This document shows positions 16,709-25,631 of a stretch of 36,399 nt of DNA, piece by piece. The stretch lies in assembly GCA_002728755.1 (NCBI GenBank), contig PBVT01000101.1, forward strand, positions 1 through 36,399. Reading direction: 5' to 3'. Position 1 is the stretch's first letter, and each line of letters opens with the position of its first letter. The position numbers were made by a program, and so were the translations under genes. The stretch comes from Myxococcales bacterium (GTDB taxonomy: Bacteria; Myxococcota_A; UBA9042; UBA3505). The notes under the pieces are model-generated. The model was not told the DNA's origin and did not search any database. It was given only the letters and a program-made list of their open reading frames with translations.

Positions 16709-19700
16709 CTACTCTTCGGCGTCGGCTTCGCAGGCCAACATCTCTGGGCTACAGTTGGCGACCTGGCAGCTGGGGCACGCGCCCGGTTCTCCGCCAGCAC
16801 CGCACTCCTGACTGCAGTTGGTGTTGATGCAGTTGTTGACCGCATCGTACAGTTCCTGGGCCGCAAGTGTTGCCGACCAGAAGCAGAGCGATGGGCAATT
16901 CGGGTCGCCAAAACAACTGAACAGACAGTCTCTGAGATCGATGCAGTTTCCTTCTCCAGCCACACAGGCCGAGGTTTCCGTGGCGCAGACCCCGTCCGGG
17001 TCCTTCGCGCTCTCGGAGCATTGCTGCCATTCCCCATAACCAGGTTCCGCGAAAGCGGGCTGATCACCGCAGTTGGAGCCTACACATTGTTCCATATCGA
17101 CGAAGACGGGCATCCCTTTGGGGTGGGCGTCAAAGCAAGCCTGTGTACAATCTCCATCGCCGCCACAGGGCATTAAGCAAAGGAACGCGTGTTGGCAATC
17201 CAGGTTGGCCGTATCGGTGGGGAGGGCCTGGCATTGACCAACGCTGGTACAGGCAGAATCGTTGTCACAGCTTCCACAGGAGCCACCACAGCCATTCGAC
17301 CCACAGGCTTTGTCCGTGCAGTCCGGGCTGCAGTCATCGGCCACCGGTGCGCGTCCGCTACAGGCCGCGAAGCTCTCCGCGCAGGCGGTACTACAGGCGG
17401 CACATTCGGCCCCGCCCGGATCGGCGATACAGTCGAAGCAGGCCTCGTACCGACAATCGGTTTCAGCGGCATAACATTCGGCGCAGTGAAAGCTGAGACC
17501 AGCGTTGATGATGATGCAGTTGGTGAAATTCACCAGGTTGCCGGAGAGGACCGATAAGAAGTTCTCCATGGCACATGCGTCGACATGGTTTTCAATGTTC
17601 TGTTGTCCGTTGTCGGCGTCGAAGAAGGGATTATCCAGGTCGTTGTTGCAGGCCCCAACGGGTTCGCTGATGTCTGGCTCTGGGCTGCCTTCATCAGGGG
17701 ATCCTTCGTCCGGGGTGCCCTCGTCGGGAGACCCTTCGTCGGTTGTGCCAGTATCCGTAGTGATAACCTCGGGAGCTCCTCCTTCGTCGGTTCCACCGGC
17801 GTCGATGGCCCCGGTGTCATTGGAGGAGGTGTCTGGTGGTGTGGGAATGGGCTCGTCCGACGGGGTATAGACTTCACGTCCGGTGGCCCCCTCGGCCACA
17901 TCGCCTACATGGAACCGCATGGGAATCGTATCGTTCGCGAGCCAGAGTTCGAGCTGGTCCGCAAAATGATCCGAGTCTGTGAGGCCCGATTGCCCCCCTG
18001 GTACGATATTATGTCCGGACACATTGCCTTCGTTCAGGGCGATGACCATGCGCATGACCGGGCCATTTCCATGGCTTGAGTCGGTGCTGCTCAGGCCCGG
18101 GTTGGCGGCGTCGACGTTCCACTGGTCACCCCCTCTGGGGAACCAGGTCAGACCGTAGCGCGGATCGTCGGGAGTAATGGATTCGTCCAGTGGGAGACGC
18201 AGGGTCGTAATGGAGAACATCTGGGCCATCTGGGCCAGGGCGGGATCGTTGCCGAGGAAGGAGCCCAGAAGGGATTCGAAGCGCGCCATATGCCGTAGGC
18301 CCCAGAGCCACTGGCTCATATCATCCACACCGAAGCCGCCGACGCCTTTGCTCTGCGGTTCGCTTCGGAGGAAGTCCAGTCCCTCCGCCAGGGCGGTTAA
18401 CATCAGCTCGTCACTTCGCTCCAATTCTTCGGTCCCGATTCGGTCGAAGAATACCGACTCCCCGGTGTCCGCATTATGGGATGCCAGCTCCAGCGAGTTG
18501 TCTTCACCGCGGCCGTCGAGGAGTGTGCGGGTCATACGAACCTTCATACGATCTGCGCTGAAGAGGAAAGCGTTGGATACAGGCTCATCGTTCCAGACCT
18601 GGTTGATGAACCGGCCGATATAGGCGTTGAAGATCGACGTGGCCACCGCCGACTGTAGATCGGTCTCGGTGGGGGTCTCGTAGAATGTCTGTACACCCGA
18701 CGCGGCCCGGTAGTTGGCGTCGGCCCAGTTGATCAGATAGCTCTGTGCTTCGTCGAACGCGGCTTCATTGGCGCTATAGAGATCGGCGAGTCTCTGGTCC
18801 GATGACGACAGAATGTCGGACGATTTGGACAGAACCCTGGCGTTGCCGATCGCCACCACCAGAGGCGGCGCGAAGAGCTCTCCGAGGCGCGAGTCTTTAT
18901 TGCCCTGGATATGCATCATCGCCGCGAGATCGGCAGTGTTGGAGTCGATCGCCGCTGCGAGTTCACGGCCGATGGTGTTGACGCGGACAGAGGACCAGGG
19001 GCCACCCAGATACCATTGGTCGTTACTCAGACTTCCATCCGTTGTGAGATTGCCAGGATCGTTGTTGGCGGTGGCCACGTAGCCCTGATCGGGATTGATA
19101 GCCTGCGGCATCTCATCAAAGGGGATTACACAGGAATTGGGGCTCCCACCTTCGGTGCCTTCGTCGGCTCTTCCGTCCACCATGGGGAGTTCAAATCCGC
19201 CGTACTGTCGTCCATCTAATAGCGCCATGGGGTTGGCACCGGCAGCCCAATCTCCATCCTCTGTTCGTGGCAGGTAGGTACGACAGGGAACGGCCTGGTA
19301 GCTGGTAAACAGGATATTACCGGACGAATCTCCTACTGCGCTGAACAGGCCACTACCCACCAGCCCACGGGTCGCGTCGCGGAACTCATAGACATCGTTT
19401 GTGCGGCCCAGATTATCGAGCGCGTCCATATAGTTGGTCGCGTCAAAGGCGGCGTAGTCGAAACTGATGGCGGAGATGACGCCATCGCCATCGGTGTCGC
19501 CGGGAACGATTAAGTTCCCCTGAATATTGATGATGGACTCTCCCTCGGCCAGCACCTCTCCTTCGCTGGCGTTTCGCCCTTCAATTTCGGAGATCCAGCG
19601 GCCGTCGAAGGTGGTCCAGCGTGTCCAGGTTTCGGTACGGCCGACACTGTCGAGTGCGTCCACATGGGCCACATCGATACTCTCTTCTACAGCAATAAGA

Positions 19701-21025
19701 GACTTCCATTCGCCCTGGAATTCACTGGTCGCTGGCATCCCATCGGCGTCCAATTGGATGGACTCCAGATACCAGTCGGTGATGTCGAAGACCGGGTTTA
19801 CCTGACTCCAGGCCACATGACCGTTGGTTCCTACCGCGAGCACGGGCAGGCCCGTGAGGAGGAGACCAATCTGATGAATGTCTCCGCCGCCGAAGAGCTG
19901 TGTATCCAAAGCCACCTGATACATCAGGGAGGGGATGGATAACTGAAGATGGCCATCACCGGCGACCAGGGCGGAGCCGTCAGTGGACGCCGAGCCCGCT
20001 ACGGCCCAGGCGTTAGAACCGAAGCCGGCGCGTCGGTTACGTTGTATCCGTAGATCGAATCGCTCCAGCCGTTGGGCAAGCCGCTGTATCAGATCGATGG
20101 GGTGCGGCATGGCACTGGGGCTATCCGAAGGATCGCCTTCTTGTGGCGGGTTGGCGTTGTCGGCGCCCGGCTCTGTTGGGCTTGGGCCTGCGGCTTGTCC
20201 CTCTCCCAATTCCAGTCCCAGCCCCTCGGCCGAGCTGTCGGGGAAGAGCGGGGTTACATTATATGCGACGTCGGTCAGGAATCCATGGCGGCGCAGATTC
20301 ACATAGGGGACAGACTCTGGATAGAGATTGTCCAGGGCCGCGAACTTCTGGGTTCGGCTCACATCACCGGTCTCGAAGGTGGTCTCATACATGACGACGG
20401 CCACCATGCCGGCCACGCTACGGCGATCCCACCGATGCATCAAAGCCGTGGGGCTGTCGGCACCCAGGAGGCTGTAGGCTACCGCCAGTTCACTGGGGGG
20501 AGGGAGGTTGCCTTTCTCTACTTCGTCGATGTAGCTATTCATCCCGTCTGCAAAGGCGTCCAGATATTCGGCCATCTCGTCGGAGACATTGGCGAGCAGT
20601 CGGTCCGCGAGGTACGGCATACCCAGTCCACGAGACTCCTGGTCGTTTTCCAGGGCCGCGTCGCCGAGCAATTCACTGATGGTGCCGAGGCCCATTCGGC
20701 GCACAAGGTCCATGACAAAAAAGCGGTCACGGCCCAGGTTGAAGCCGAGGATACGCCCCAGATCGTTTCGATTGCTCGCATAGATATGCGGAACGTTCAT
20801 CTCGGTACGCACGACGTAGGCGTTGTCTTGCAGTCCGGGAATGGACCAGGTCTCCGAAACCGGAACATCCAGAATGAGTTGCTGTTCTGCTGTCACAACG
20901 GCGTCGGAGTTGGCGTCCGTCAGCGCGTCACCGGACGCACCGTCACCACCCGTATCCGTATTCTTACTACTGCCCGAGCAAGCCAATAGAAGGCTTGCCA
21001 GAATTATCATCCACCGATGCCGCAT
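16709..21025 (-). CDS. Penicillin-acylase-family N-terminal-nucleophile hydrolase, lipoprotein with Cys-rich C-terminus
   Basis: A 1438-residue predicted lipoprotein (lipobox LLLAC, Cys16). The A chain has MNVPHIYASNRNDLGRILGF and GLGTISELLGD. An acidic spacer (about 275-306) precedes the autocleavage site GFG|SNAWAV, with Ser337 as nucleophile, followed by AGDGHLQLSIPSLMYQV as in family S45. Such enzymes cut side-chain amides of beta-lactams, acyl-homoserine lactones or peptides. After the catalytic part comes a DEG-rich linker (TDEGSPDEGTPDEGSPDEG) and about 300 Cys-rich residues. These include one CSPDCTDKACGSNGCGGSCG module, a tail not present in typical acylases of 750-850 residues. ATG 21025 is preferred over GTG 21046: GAGGG sits 7 nt upstream and the signal peptide follows at once. 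It lies 108 nt after the starch-binding lipoprotein gene; common transcription is possible but unproven. Confidence 0.88.
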   Translation of the reverse strand: MRHRWMIILASLLLACSGSSKNTDTGGDGASGDALTDANSDAVVTAEQQLILDVPVSETWSIPGLQDNAYVVRTEMNVPHIYASNRNDLGRILGFNLGRDRFFVMDLVRRMGLGTISELLGDAALENDQESRGLGMPYLADRLLANVSDEMAEYLDAFADGMNSYIDEVEKGNLPPPSELAVAYSLLGADSPTALMHRWDRRSVAGMVAVVMYETTFETGDVSRTQKFAALDNLYPESVPYVNLRRHGFLTDVAYNVTPLFPDSSAEGLGLELGEGQAAGPSPTEPGADNANPPQEGDPSDSPSAMPHPIDLIQRLAQRLERFDLRIQRNRRAGFGSNAWAVAGSASTDGSALVAGDGHLQLSIPSLMYQVALDTQLFGGGDIHQIGLLLTGLPVLAVGTNGHVAWSQVNPVFDITDWYLESIQLDADGMPATSEFQGEWKSLIAVEESIDVAHVDALDSVGRTETWTRWTTFDGRWISEIEGRNASEGEVLAEGESIINIQGNLIVPGDTDGDGVISAISFDYAAFDATNYMDALDNLGRTNDVYEFRDATRGLVGSGLFSAVGDSSGNILFTSYQAVPCRTYLPRTEDGDWAAGANPMALLDGRQYGGFELPMVDGRADEGTEGGSPNSCVIPFDEMPQAINPDQGYVATANNDPGNLTTDGSLSNDQWYLGGPWSSVRVNTIGRELAAAIDSNTADLAAMMHIQGNKDSRLGELFAPPLVVAIGNARVLSKSSDILSSSDQRLADLYSANEAAFDEAQSYLINWADANYRAASGVQTFYETPTETDLQSAVATSIFNAYIGRFINQVWNDEPVSNAFLFSADRMKVRMTRTLLDGRGEDNSLELASHNADTGESVFFDRIGTEELERSDELMLTALAEGLDFLRSEPQSKGVGGFGVDDMSQWLWGLRHMARFESLLGSFLGNDPALAQMAQMFSITTLRLPLDESITPDDPRYGLTWFPRGGDQWNVDAANPGLSSTDSSHGNGPVMRMVIALNEGNVSGHNIVPGGQSGLTDSDHFADQLELWLANDTIPMRFHVGDVAEGATGREVYTPSDEPIPTPPDTSSNDTGAIDAGGTDEGGAPEVITTDTGTTDEGSPDEGTPDEGSPDEGSPEPDISEPVGACNNDLDNPFFDADNGQQNIENHVDACAMENFLSVLSGNLVNFTNCIIINAGLSFHCAECYAAETDCRYEACFDCIADPGGAECAACSTACAESFAACSGRAPVADDCSPDCTDKACGSNGCGGSCGSCDNDSACTSVGQCQALPTDTANLDCQHAFLCLMPCGGDGDCTQACFDAHPKGMPVFVDMEQCVGSNCGDQPAFAEPGYGEWQQCSESAKDPDGVCATETSACVAGEGNCIDLRDCLFSCFGDPNCPSLCFWSATLAAQELYDAVNNCINTNCSQECGAGGEPGACPSCQVANCSPEMLACEADAEE

Positions 21026-21133
21026 AGGATATCCCTCAGATTCCACTCGTAAAACCCAGTCCTCGAACCGGATGATACGTACGACATTTGTCGATGGCTT
21101 TCAATCAAATCGGTATCCGAGCCAGGGATACAC

Positions 21134-21817
21134 CTACTGATCGCAGGGAGCCGTACCGCACTCGACGAGCAGGGTGGAGTTCCCCGCACCCGTATCAAAG
21201 TTGCCATCCTGGGTTACCCATTGTGGGCAGATGGCGGGATCGTTATCCGCCCAACACATCAGGTATTTGTATTCTACCAGCTGGCCATCTTCGAGGGAGA
21301 CATCGACGATCCAGCTGAGCTGAGCCTCGTCGTAGGTCAGGGCGATCGCTCCATCGTTGGGATCGGTGCTCCAGGCGGGATCCACCAGATCTCCCGTGAG
21401 CCAGACATAGTCTTGCAATACAGGATCGGTTCCCGGGTAGAAGAAGCGACAGAGACATTGGTTGGTGGTGGCAGAGTCGGTCGCGGTCGTGTCCTCTTCG
21501 GTGGTCTCCGAGGTGTCCCCTTCGTCGGAGGGAGCGGGGCCTTCGTCCGTAGGAGCGGGGCCCTCGTCGGTCGCGGCTGTGTCCTCTTCAGTGGTCTCCG
21601 TCGCGTCGCCTTCGTCGGAGGGAGCAGGCCCCTCATCCGTGGGAGCGGGACCTTCATCCGTGGGAGCGGGGCCTTCGTCGGTTGGAGCGGGGCCTTCGTC
21701 GGTGGCGCTGCTGTCCTGGGCGTCACTTACGTCGGGGACGGGGTCGATAAACTCATCTTTATCGAGGCAGGCCGTGCATAGAAGGATACTGAGAATCAGA
21801 GAAAGGAAGTGCTTCAT
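21134..21817 (-). CDS. Starch-binding-like lipoprotein with TDEGPAP repeat linker
   Basis: A 227-residue predicted lipoprotein (lipobox LLCTAC, Cys17). Residues 39-113 are a low-complexity linker built of TDEGPAP units. The last ~105 residues form one domain: YVWLTGDLVDPAWSTD...AIALTYDEAQLSWIVDVSLEDGQLVEYKYLMCW...CPQWVTQDGNFDTG. The pattern (V-x-LTG...W...AI-L...W...V-L--G--VEYKY) is that of starch-binding immunoglobulin-like modules such as CBM20 and relatives. No catalytic domain is present. The likely role is a surface glucan-binding protein, in the functional position of SusE/F-type proteins, though not homologous by what I can see. AGGAGA precedes the ATG, and the gap to the porin gene is 9 nt, so it is in the same operon. 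Confidence 0.78.
   Translation of the reverse strand: MKHFLSLILSILLCTACLDKDEFIDPVPDVSDAQDSSATDEGPAPTDEGPAPTDEGPAPTDEGPAPSDEGDATETTEEDTAATDEGPAPTDEGPAPSDEGDTSETTEEDTTATDSATTNQCLCRFFYPGTDPVLQDYVWLTGDLVDPAWSTDPNDGAIALTYDEAQLSWIVDVSLEDGQLVEYKYLMCWADNDPAICPQWVTQDGNFDTGAGNSTLLVECGTAPCDQ
21479..21703 (-). repeat. 21-bp tandem repeat array coding TDEGPAP units, within the lipoprotein gene
   Basis: At protein level the array reads four TDEGPAP-type units, SDEGD, an ETTEEDT-type spacer, then two more units, SDEGD and the spacer again. It is thus a repeat within a repeat. The 21-bp units differ by single, mostly silent bases. Copy-number change by slippage would keep frame. Confidence 0.8.
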
Positions 21818-21826
21818 AAATATCTC

Positions 21827-23233
21827 CTACCAGCGCATCTGGGCCTGGAGTTTAAGAACCGATTCGTCGGGCTGGGTATACTCACTCGATTCGCCTTCGG
21901 GTTTCAACTGTTGTGGTATCTCGATGCGATCTCCGTAAAAGTATCGTGAATAGGAGAGATAGACATCAAGTCCGTTGGTGGGTCGAATGCCGATGCGCGG
22001 GGTCACAACACGGAAGCTTAAGTCCTCGTGATTGGCGTCGAGGATTACCCGGTCGTAGCGCAGGGCTACAAAGAACCCGGAACGAAACGCGGTCTGGTAG
22101 CTGAGATCGGTTCCCCATTTGATGTAGAGACGGTCGTTTCTATTTTCGATGGGGTCGTCCGACTTCTGTTTGCTCAGCACGTAGGCGGTCATGCCGAAGA
22201 GGCGAAGGTTCAGGCCTTTGAGGGCGTGGGGGGTGTCGGCTCCCTGGATAGCACGTAGGCTACGATAGGGAGACCATTCGGTGTCGAAGGCTGAAACCAG
22301 GACCTCGCCCGTGCCGTATTCCGAGTCTTTCCCAAGGATGTTGAGCATGAAGTTTCGGCCGCCTGTGCTATGGAGAGCTTCCAGGCCGGTGGACAGGAAG
22401 TTCACTTTGTCCGCCCGGTAGCGCGCTACGGTTCCGTAGAACGTACCGAAGTTCTCATGGCGTAGCAGGACATCGCCCCCGAGAACTTCCAGGCTACCTT
22501 CCTGTACCTGCTTCAGGCCAGGGGTGTGATTGGTCCAGGTTCCGAGGGCGTAGAGCCCTGTATCCAACCATCCCAGATCAACCCCGATCACCGACCAGGC
22601 TACGGGAGAGAAGCCCTGGTTCACGTCGAGTACATCGGCGTGGGCGCCATATCCGATCTTCAGATAGTAGCGGTCGAAGAGCCGCTGGTGGAGGGAGAGG
22701 CCTCCCACATGGGTGCGACCAAAGACATAGGTGTCATAGGGCTCAATGAAGCCAAAGCGGTCCCAGAACATGCCGGCGCGAAGCCGAAGCTCATAGGGCT
22801 TGGCGGGTTGGAACCGCTGCTCTACAAAGGCCGTGGCGATCCCTTTCTGGTCCTCTACGGTGACATTCTTCCAATCGGAAAAACCCGACGCAAAGAGGCC
22901 CACGACAAAGCGCGTGTCGTCCCGCGAGGCGGATAGGAAGATCTCCGCCCATTCGGTCTCGTTGACACGGGTATAGGCGAAGCCGGAGCGGTAGTAGTCG
23001 TCGTCGATCAGGTAGGGTTCCCGGGCGTCGATGAGTTGTCCGTTGGGCAGCCGCAGGGCCATCCGGGCGTAGCCGTGAAAGCCAAACGTCCATTCGGTGC
23101 CCGAGCCACCATCTTCTGGGAAGGTGGGGCGACCGGACACTTCGGCCATGGGATCAGCCGATGGTGTCTCTGCGAGGCTGAGAGTCGGTAGGAAGCCCAG
23201 GAGGGCAATGAATAATGCGGCTTTATGAAGCAT
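21827..23233 (-). CDS. LamB-like outer-membrane porin (maltodextrin porin type)
   Basis: A 468-residue protein with signal peptide MLHKAALFIALLGFLPTLSLA|ETP and no lipobox. The mature part is rich in alternating aromatic/polar strands and ends in a C-terminal Trp (QMRW), both typical of beta-barrel outer-membrane proteins. TFGFHGYARMAL (49-60) resembles the start of mature maltoporin LamB (DFHGYARSG), and length is near that of LamB. Membership by the rest of the sequence is not certain; other general porin families are possible. ATG 23233 is chosen, with AAGGAG upstream. It overlaps the end of the GH15 gene by 11 nt, so it is translationally linked. Context with GH31, GH15 and a starch-binding lipoprotein supports uptake of malto-oligosaccharides. 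Confidence 0.75.
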   Translation of the reverse strand: MLHKAALFIALLGFLPTLSLAETPSADPMAEVSGRPTFPEDGGSGTEWTFGFHGYARMALRLPNGQLIDAREPYLIDDDYYRSGFAYTRVNETEWAEIFLSASRDDTRFVVGLFASGFSDWKNVTVEDQKGIATAFVEQRFQPAKPYELRLRAGMFWDRFGFIEPYDTYVFGRTHVGGLSLHQRLFDRYYLKIGYGAHADVLDVNQGFSPVAWSVIGVDLGWLDTGLYALGTWTNHTPGLKQVQEGSLEVLGGDVLLRHENFGTFYGTVARYRADKVNFLSTGLEALHSTGGRNFMLNILGKDSEYGTGEVLVSAFDTEWSPYRSLRAIQGADTPHALKGLNLRLFGMTAYVLSKQKSDDPIENRNDRLYIKWGTDLSYQTAFRSGFFVALRYDRVILDANHEDLSFRVVTPRIGIRPTNGLDVYLSYSRYFYGDRIEIPQQLKPEGESSEYTQPDESVLKLQAQMRW

Positions 23234-25616
23234 GATGTCTCCTTCGTAGCAAGCCGTAGGCAAGGACTAATACGGTAAAGAGCAGGGCACCGTTGGGTGC
23301 TTCTCTGGTCCAATGGTTCACTTCACATAGGCTGGCACGGCCATCGTTCCAGGCTGTCGAGGTGTCGACGACATCTGGAGCCGTCGTATCGGGGGTGCTG
23401 ACGTCTGGCGGATTGGTTGTGCCAGTGTCTTCTGTGCCTCCGACATCTTCACCCGGGTTGGTCAGACAGTGGCCGTAATCTGCGCCCAGGAGTGGGGCGG
23501 GCTGGTCGTAGCGATCCAGTTGGGTCATCATCCACGCTCCCGCGCCGTATCCGACCATGGGGATCTCGCCGGTGTAGAAACCACCATCGGGATCAAAGAG
23601 CTCTGGGACCAGGTTGTCGTTGGCGACCACCTGCTCCGTAACACGATGCAGATGTTGGTCGGCGATCTCGGTTTCACCCGCCCGCCGCCAGGCCTCGGAG
23701 ATCCGCAGGTCCAGCAGGATCCACTCGCTCAGGTCGTAGGTGTTGGCGCTCGTGGCGTTGGTTAGCGATAAACCGGGTTCCAGTCGACGGTACCCGCCAA
23801 AGTTCGTTGTCAGACGCGAAAAGTCCGACAGAGTACCCATATAGAAGGGGCTCTCCACGGGGGTGAGTCCCCAGTTGAGCATTTCGACCACGGAGCCATC
23901 GATGAAGGCGTCCTTGGTCACCACGCCAGGATGACTCGCGTAACTGTTGTTTTCGGTCACCGCGTTGTTGTTGGTGGCCTCCAACATGGTCTCGGCAAGG
24001 CCTTCAAAATGACTCGCGACTTCGGGTTGACCATAGGCGTCTGCGATCTTGGCGAAGTCGAACATGCCGCGCATCTGGCAGGCCCCCGTATAGGTGAAGT
24101 TCTGGCGTAGATCCCAATGGACCTCCCAGATGGAGGCGTCGGCGCCTGGGAGCCCAATAGGAGTCATCTGTTGTTCAATGTCTTCGGCGATCTCCAGCAG
24201 CGCTTCGTAGACCGTATCGCCCTGCCAGGTTGTGGAGTCGAGCCACGCCAGATCACAGCTCTCTTGTAGATAAACGGCCGCCGACCAGAGGACCAGTCCC
24301 CAACCATCGGTTTCAATATTGGGGCCAGCCGCGTTGTAATCGCCTTCTTCGAGACCATTGCCAAAGTAGCGGCAGGAGGACACTCGATAGGAATCCCCCA
24401 GGTAGATGTCGTCGTCGAAGAAGCCGCCTTCCGCTCCCAGGAAGAAATCCAGTCCGAGTCGGGCCTCCTCCAGGTGACCGGTCACCGCCAGGGCGATGAC
24501 GGCATAGAGGCCATCGCGTACCCAACCGGTATGCCATTCTCCCGGGGGAAGAGCCGCTAGCAGCATGCCATAGTTGTTTCGGTTGCTCTGGCGTTCTTCC
24601 CAGATTTGCCCCATTCGTAGAACCGTCTCGGACTGACGCCAGATCTTGGTTTCCACGCTGGTCAGCTGGCTTGGGGCCGAATCCACGCGCCAGGCTTCCA
24701 TCTCGGCGAGGGCACTCTCATGCAACGCCTGGGCGCCTTGTTCTCCCTGGAACGCGCTCCATGCATTGAGGATGTCGTCGATGGAGCGGTAGTCCCGGAA
24801 GGTGTCCGCTGCGGCGTGGGCTGGGTTGTCGTTCAGGAATAGAACGGCCGTTCCCCACCAGGCCTCACCACCCGCGGCTATGGATAGAGTGCGTTGAAAG
24901 ACCGGTACCTGGTCATCGCCTTCGCAGCTGTCGCTGGCCTCGAGGGCGGTCCCGTCTTTTACCTGGTTGTACAAGGTGGCGTCCGCTCCACAACTCATCT
25001 GATCCAACCCGTCGATGGGTACGTAGATCGCATGCCCACCACCGGGGCCGGTCTCGATGGCGTGGGGTAGGGTGGCCGCCCCATTCCATACAATGGACTC
25101 GCCGTTGGTGTTGGGGTTGGGTCGGCCCGTGCCAAGCTTCAAATTGGGTTTTGCGAAGACCTGCACATCCAGGGCCGTCTGGGTCGGATTCTTAAGCTGA
25201 ATCAACATCACCATCGCGTTGCCCCCGTAGCCGTAGGGCGCGTAATAATAGGTGTGGACTTCCAGCCCTGCTTCTACGGACTGGCCATGGATAATATGGC
25301 TCTCAGCCTCGTATTCGATATCGGTCTGGTCGTGGAGCCAGAGACTCTGGGGTCCCGCACGAAGCCCAAAATAGATATCATGGGCGAGGTTGCGGCGACC
25401 GATGCCTTCGGCGCGCGCGGGGTCGGCATGACCCACATAGCGGTAGGGTTGTTCGAGGAAGACTTTGATCCGGTTTTCAACGCGGTTGAAGACCTGAAAA
25501 CCGTGACCATTGCCGGTGGGCATTTCATAGAAACTTCGTTGGGCCGCCTGTGCCGACTGGGGGATCGGACCGGACAGCCAGGCGAAGCATACGAGCAGGA
25601 AGAGGATTCTTTTCAT
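23223..25616 (-). CDS. GH15-type glucoamylase with C-terminal membrane anchor
   Basis: A 797-residue secreted glycosidase. A signal peptide ends near SAQAA (about 25). An N-terminal beta-sandwich (about 26-290) precedes the (alpha/alpha)6 catalytic domain (about 310-710). Family signatures are HTGWVRDGLYA (W365-D368), IWEVHW with the expected acid Glu498, FTYTGACQMRGMFDFAKIA, and LVPELFDPDGGF with the expected base Glu672. It should release glucose from the non-reducing ends of alpha-glucans. Residues 720-760 are a Thr/Asp/Pro linker. The end (NGALLFTVLVLAYGLLRRRHHAS) is a hydrophobic helix plus arginines, like MYXO-CTERM-type sorting tails but without the usual Cys-Gly patch. Start ATG lies 15 nt after the GH31 stop with only a weak ribosome site, suggesting coupling. 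Confidence 0.85.
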   Translation of the reverse strand: MKRILFLLVCFAWLSGPIPQSAQAAQRSFYEMPTGNGHGFQVFNRVENRIKVFLEQPYRYVGHADPARAEGIGRRNLAHDIYFGLRAGPQSLWLHDQTDIEYEAESHIIHGQSVEAGLEVHTYYYAPYGYGGNAMVMLIQLKNPTQTALDVQVFAKPNLKLGTGRPNPNTNGESIVWNGAATLPHAIETGPGGGHAIYVPIDGLDQMSCGADATLYNQVKDGTALEASDSCEGDDQVPVFQRTLSIAAGGEAWWGTAVLFLNDNPAHAAADTFRDYRSIDDILNAWSAFQGEQGAQALHESALAEMEAWRVDSAPSQLTSVETKIWRQSETVLRMGQIWEERQSNRNNYGMLLAALPPGEWHTGWVRDGLYAVIALAVTGHLEEARLGLDFFLGAEGGFFDDDIYLGDSYRVSSCRYFGNGLEEGDYNAAGPNIETDGWGLVLWSAAVYLQESCDLAWLDSTTWQGDTVYEALLEIAEDIEQQMTPIGLPGADASIWEVHWDLRQNFTYTGACQMRGMFDFAKIADAYGQPEVASHFEGLAETMLEATNNNAVTENNSYASHPGVVTKDAFIDGSVVEMLNWGLTPVESPFYMGTLSDFSRLTTNFGGYRRLEPGLSLTNATSANTYDLSEWILLDLRISEAWRRAGETEIADQHLHRVTEQVVANDNLVPELFDPDGGFYTGEIPMVGYGAGAWMMTQLDRYDQPAPLLGADYGHCLTNPGEDVGGTEDTGTTNPPDVSTPDTTAPDVVDTSTAWNDGRASLCEVNHWTREAPNGALLFTVLVLAYGLLRRRHHAS

Positions 25617-25631
25617 GGGTATTCGTTCAGC

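Noticed and set aside
21026..21133. Terminator between the starch-binding lipoprotein and the acylase gene
   Set aside because: A 6-bp hairpin (GTATCC/GGATAC) is present but no T-run follows, so neither a terminator nor a separate transcript can be claimed.
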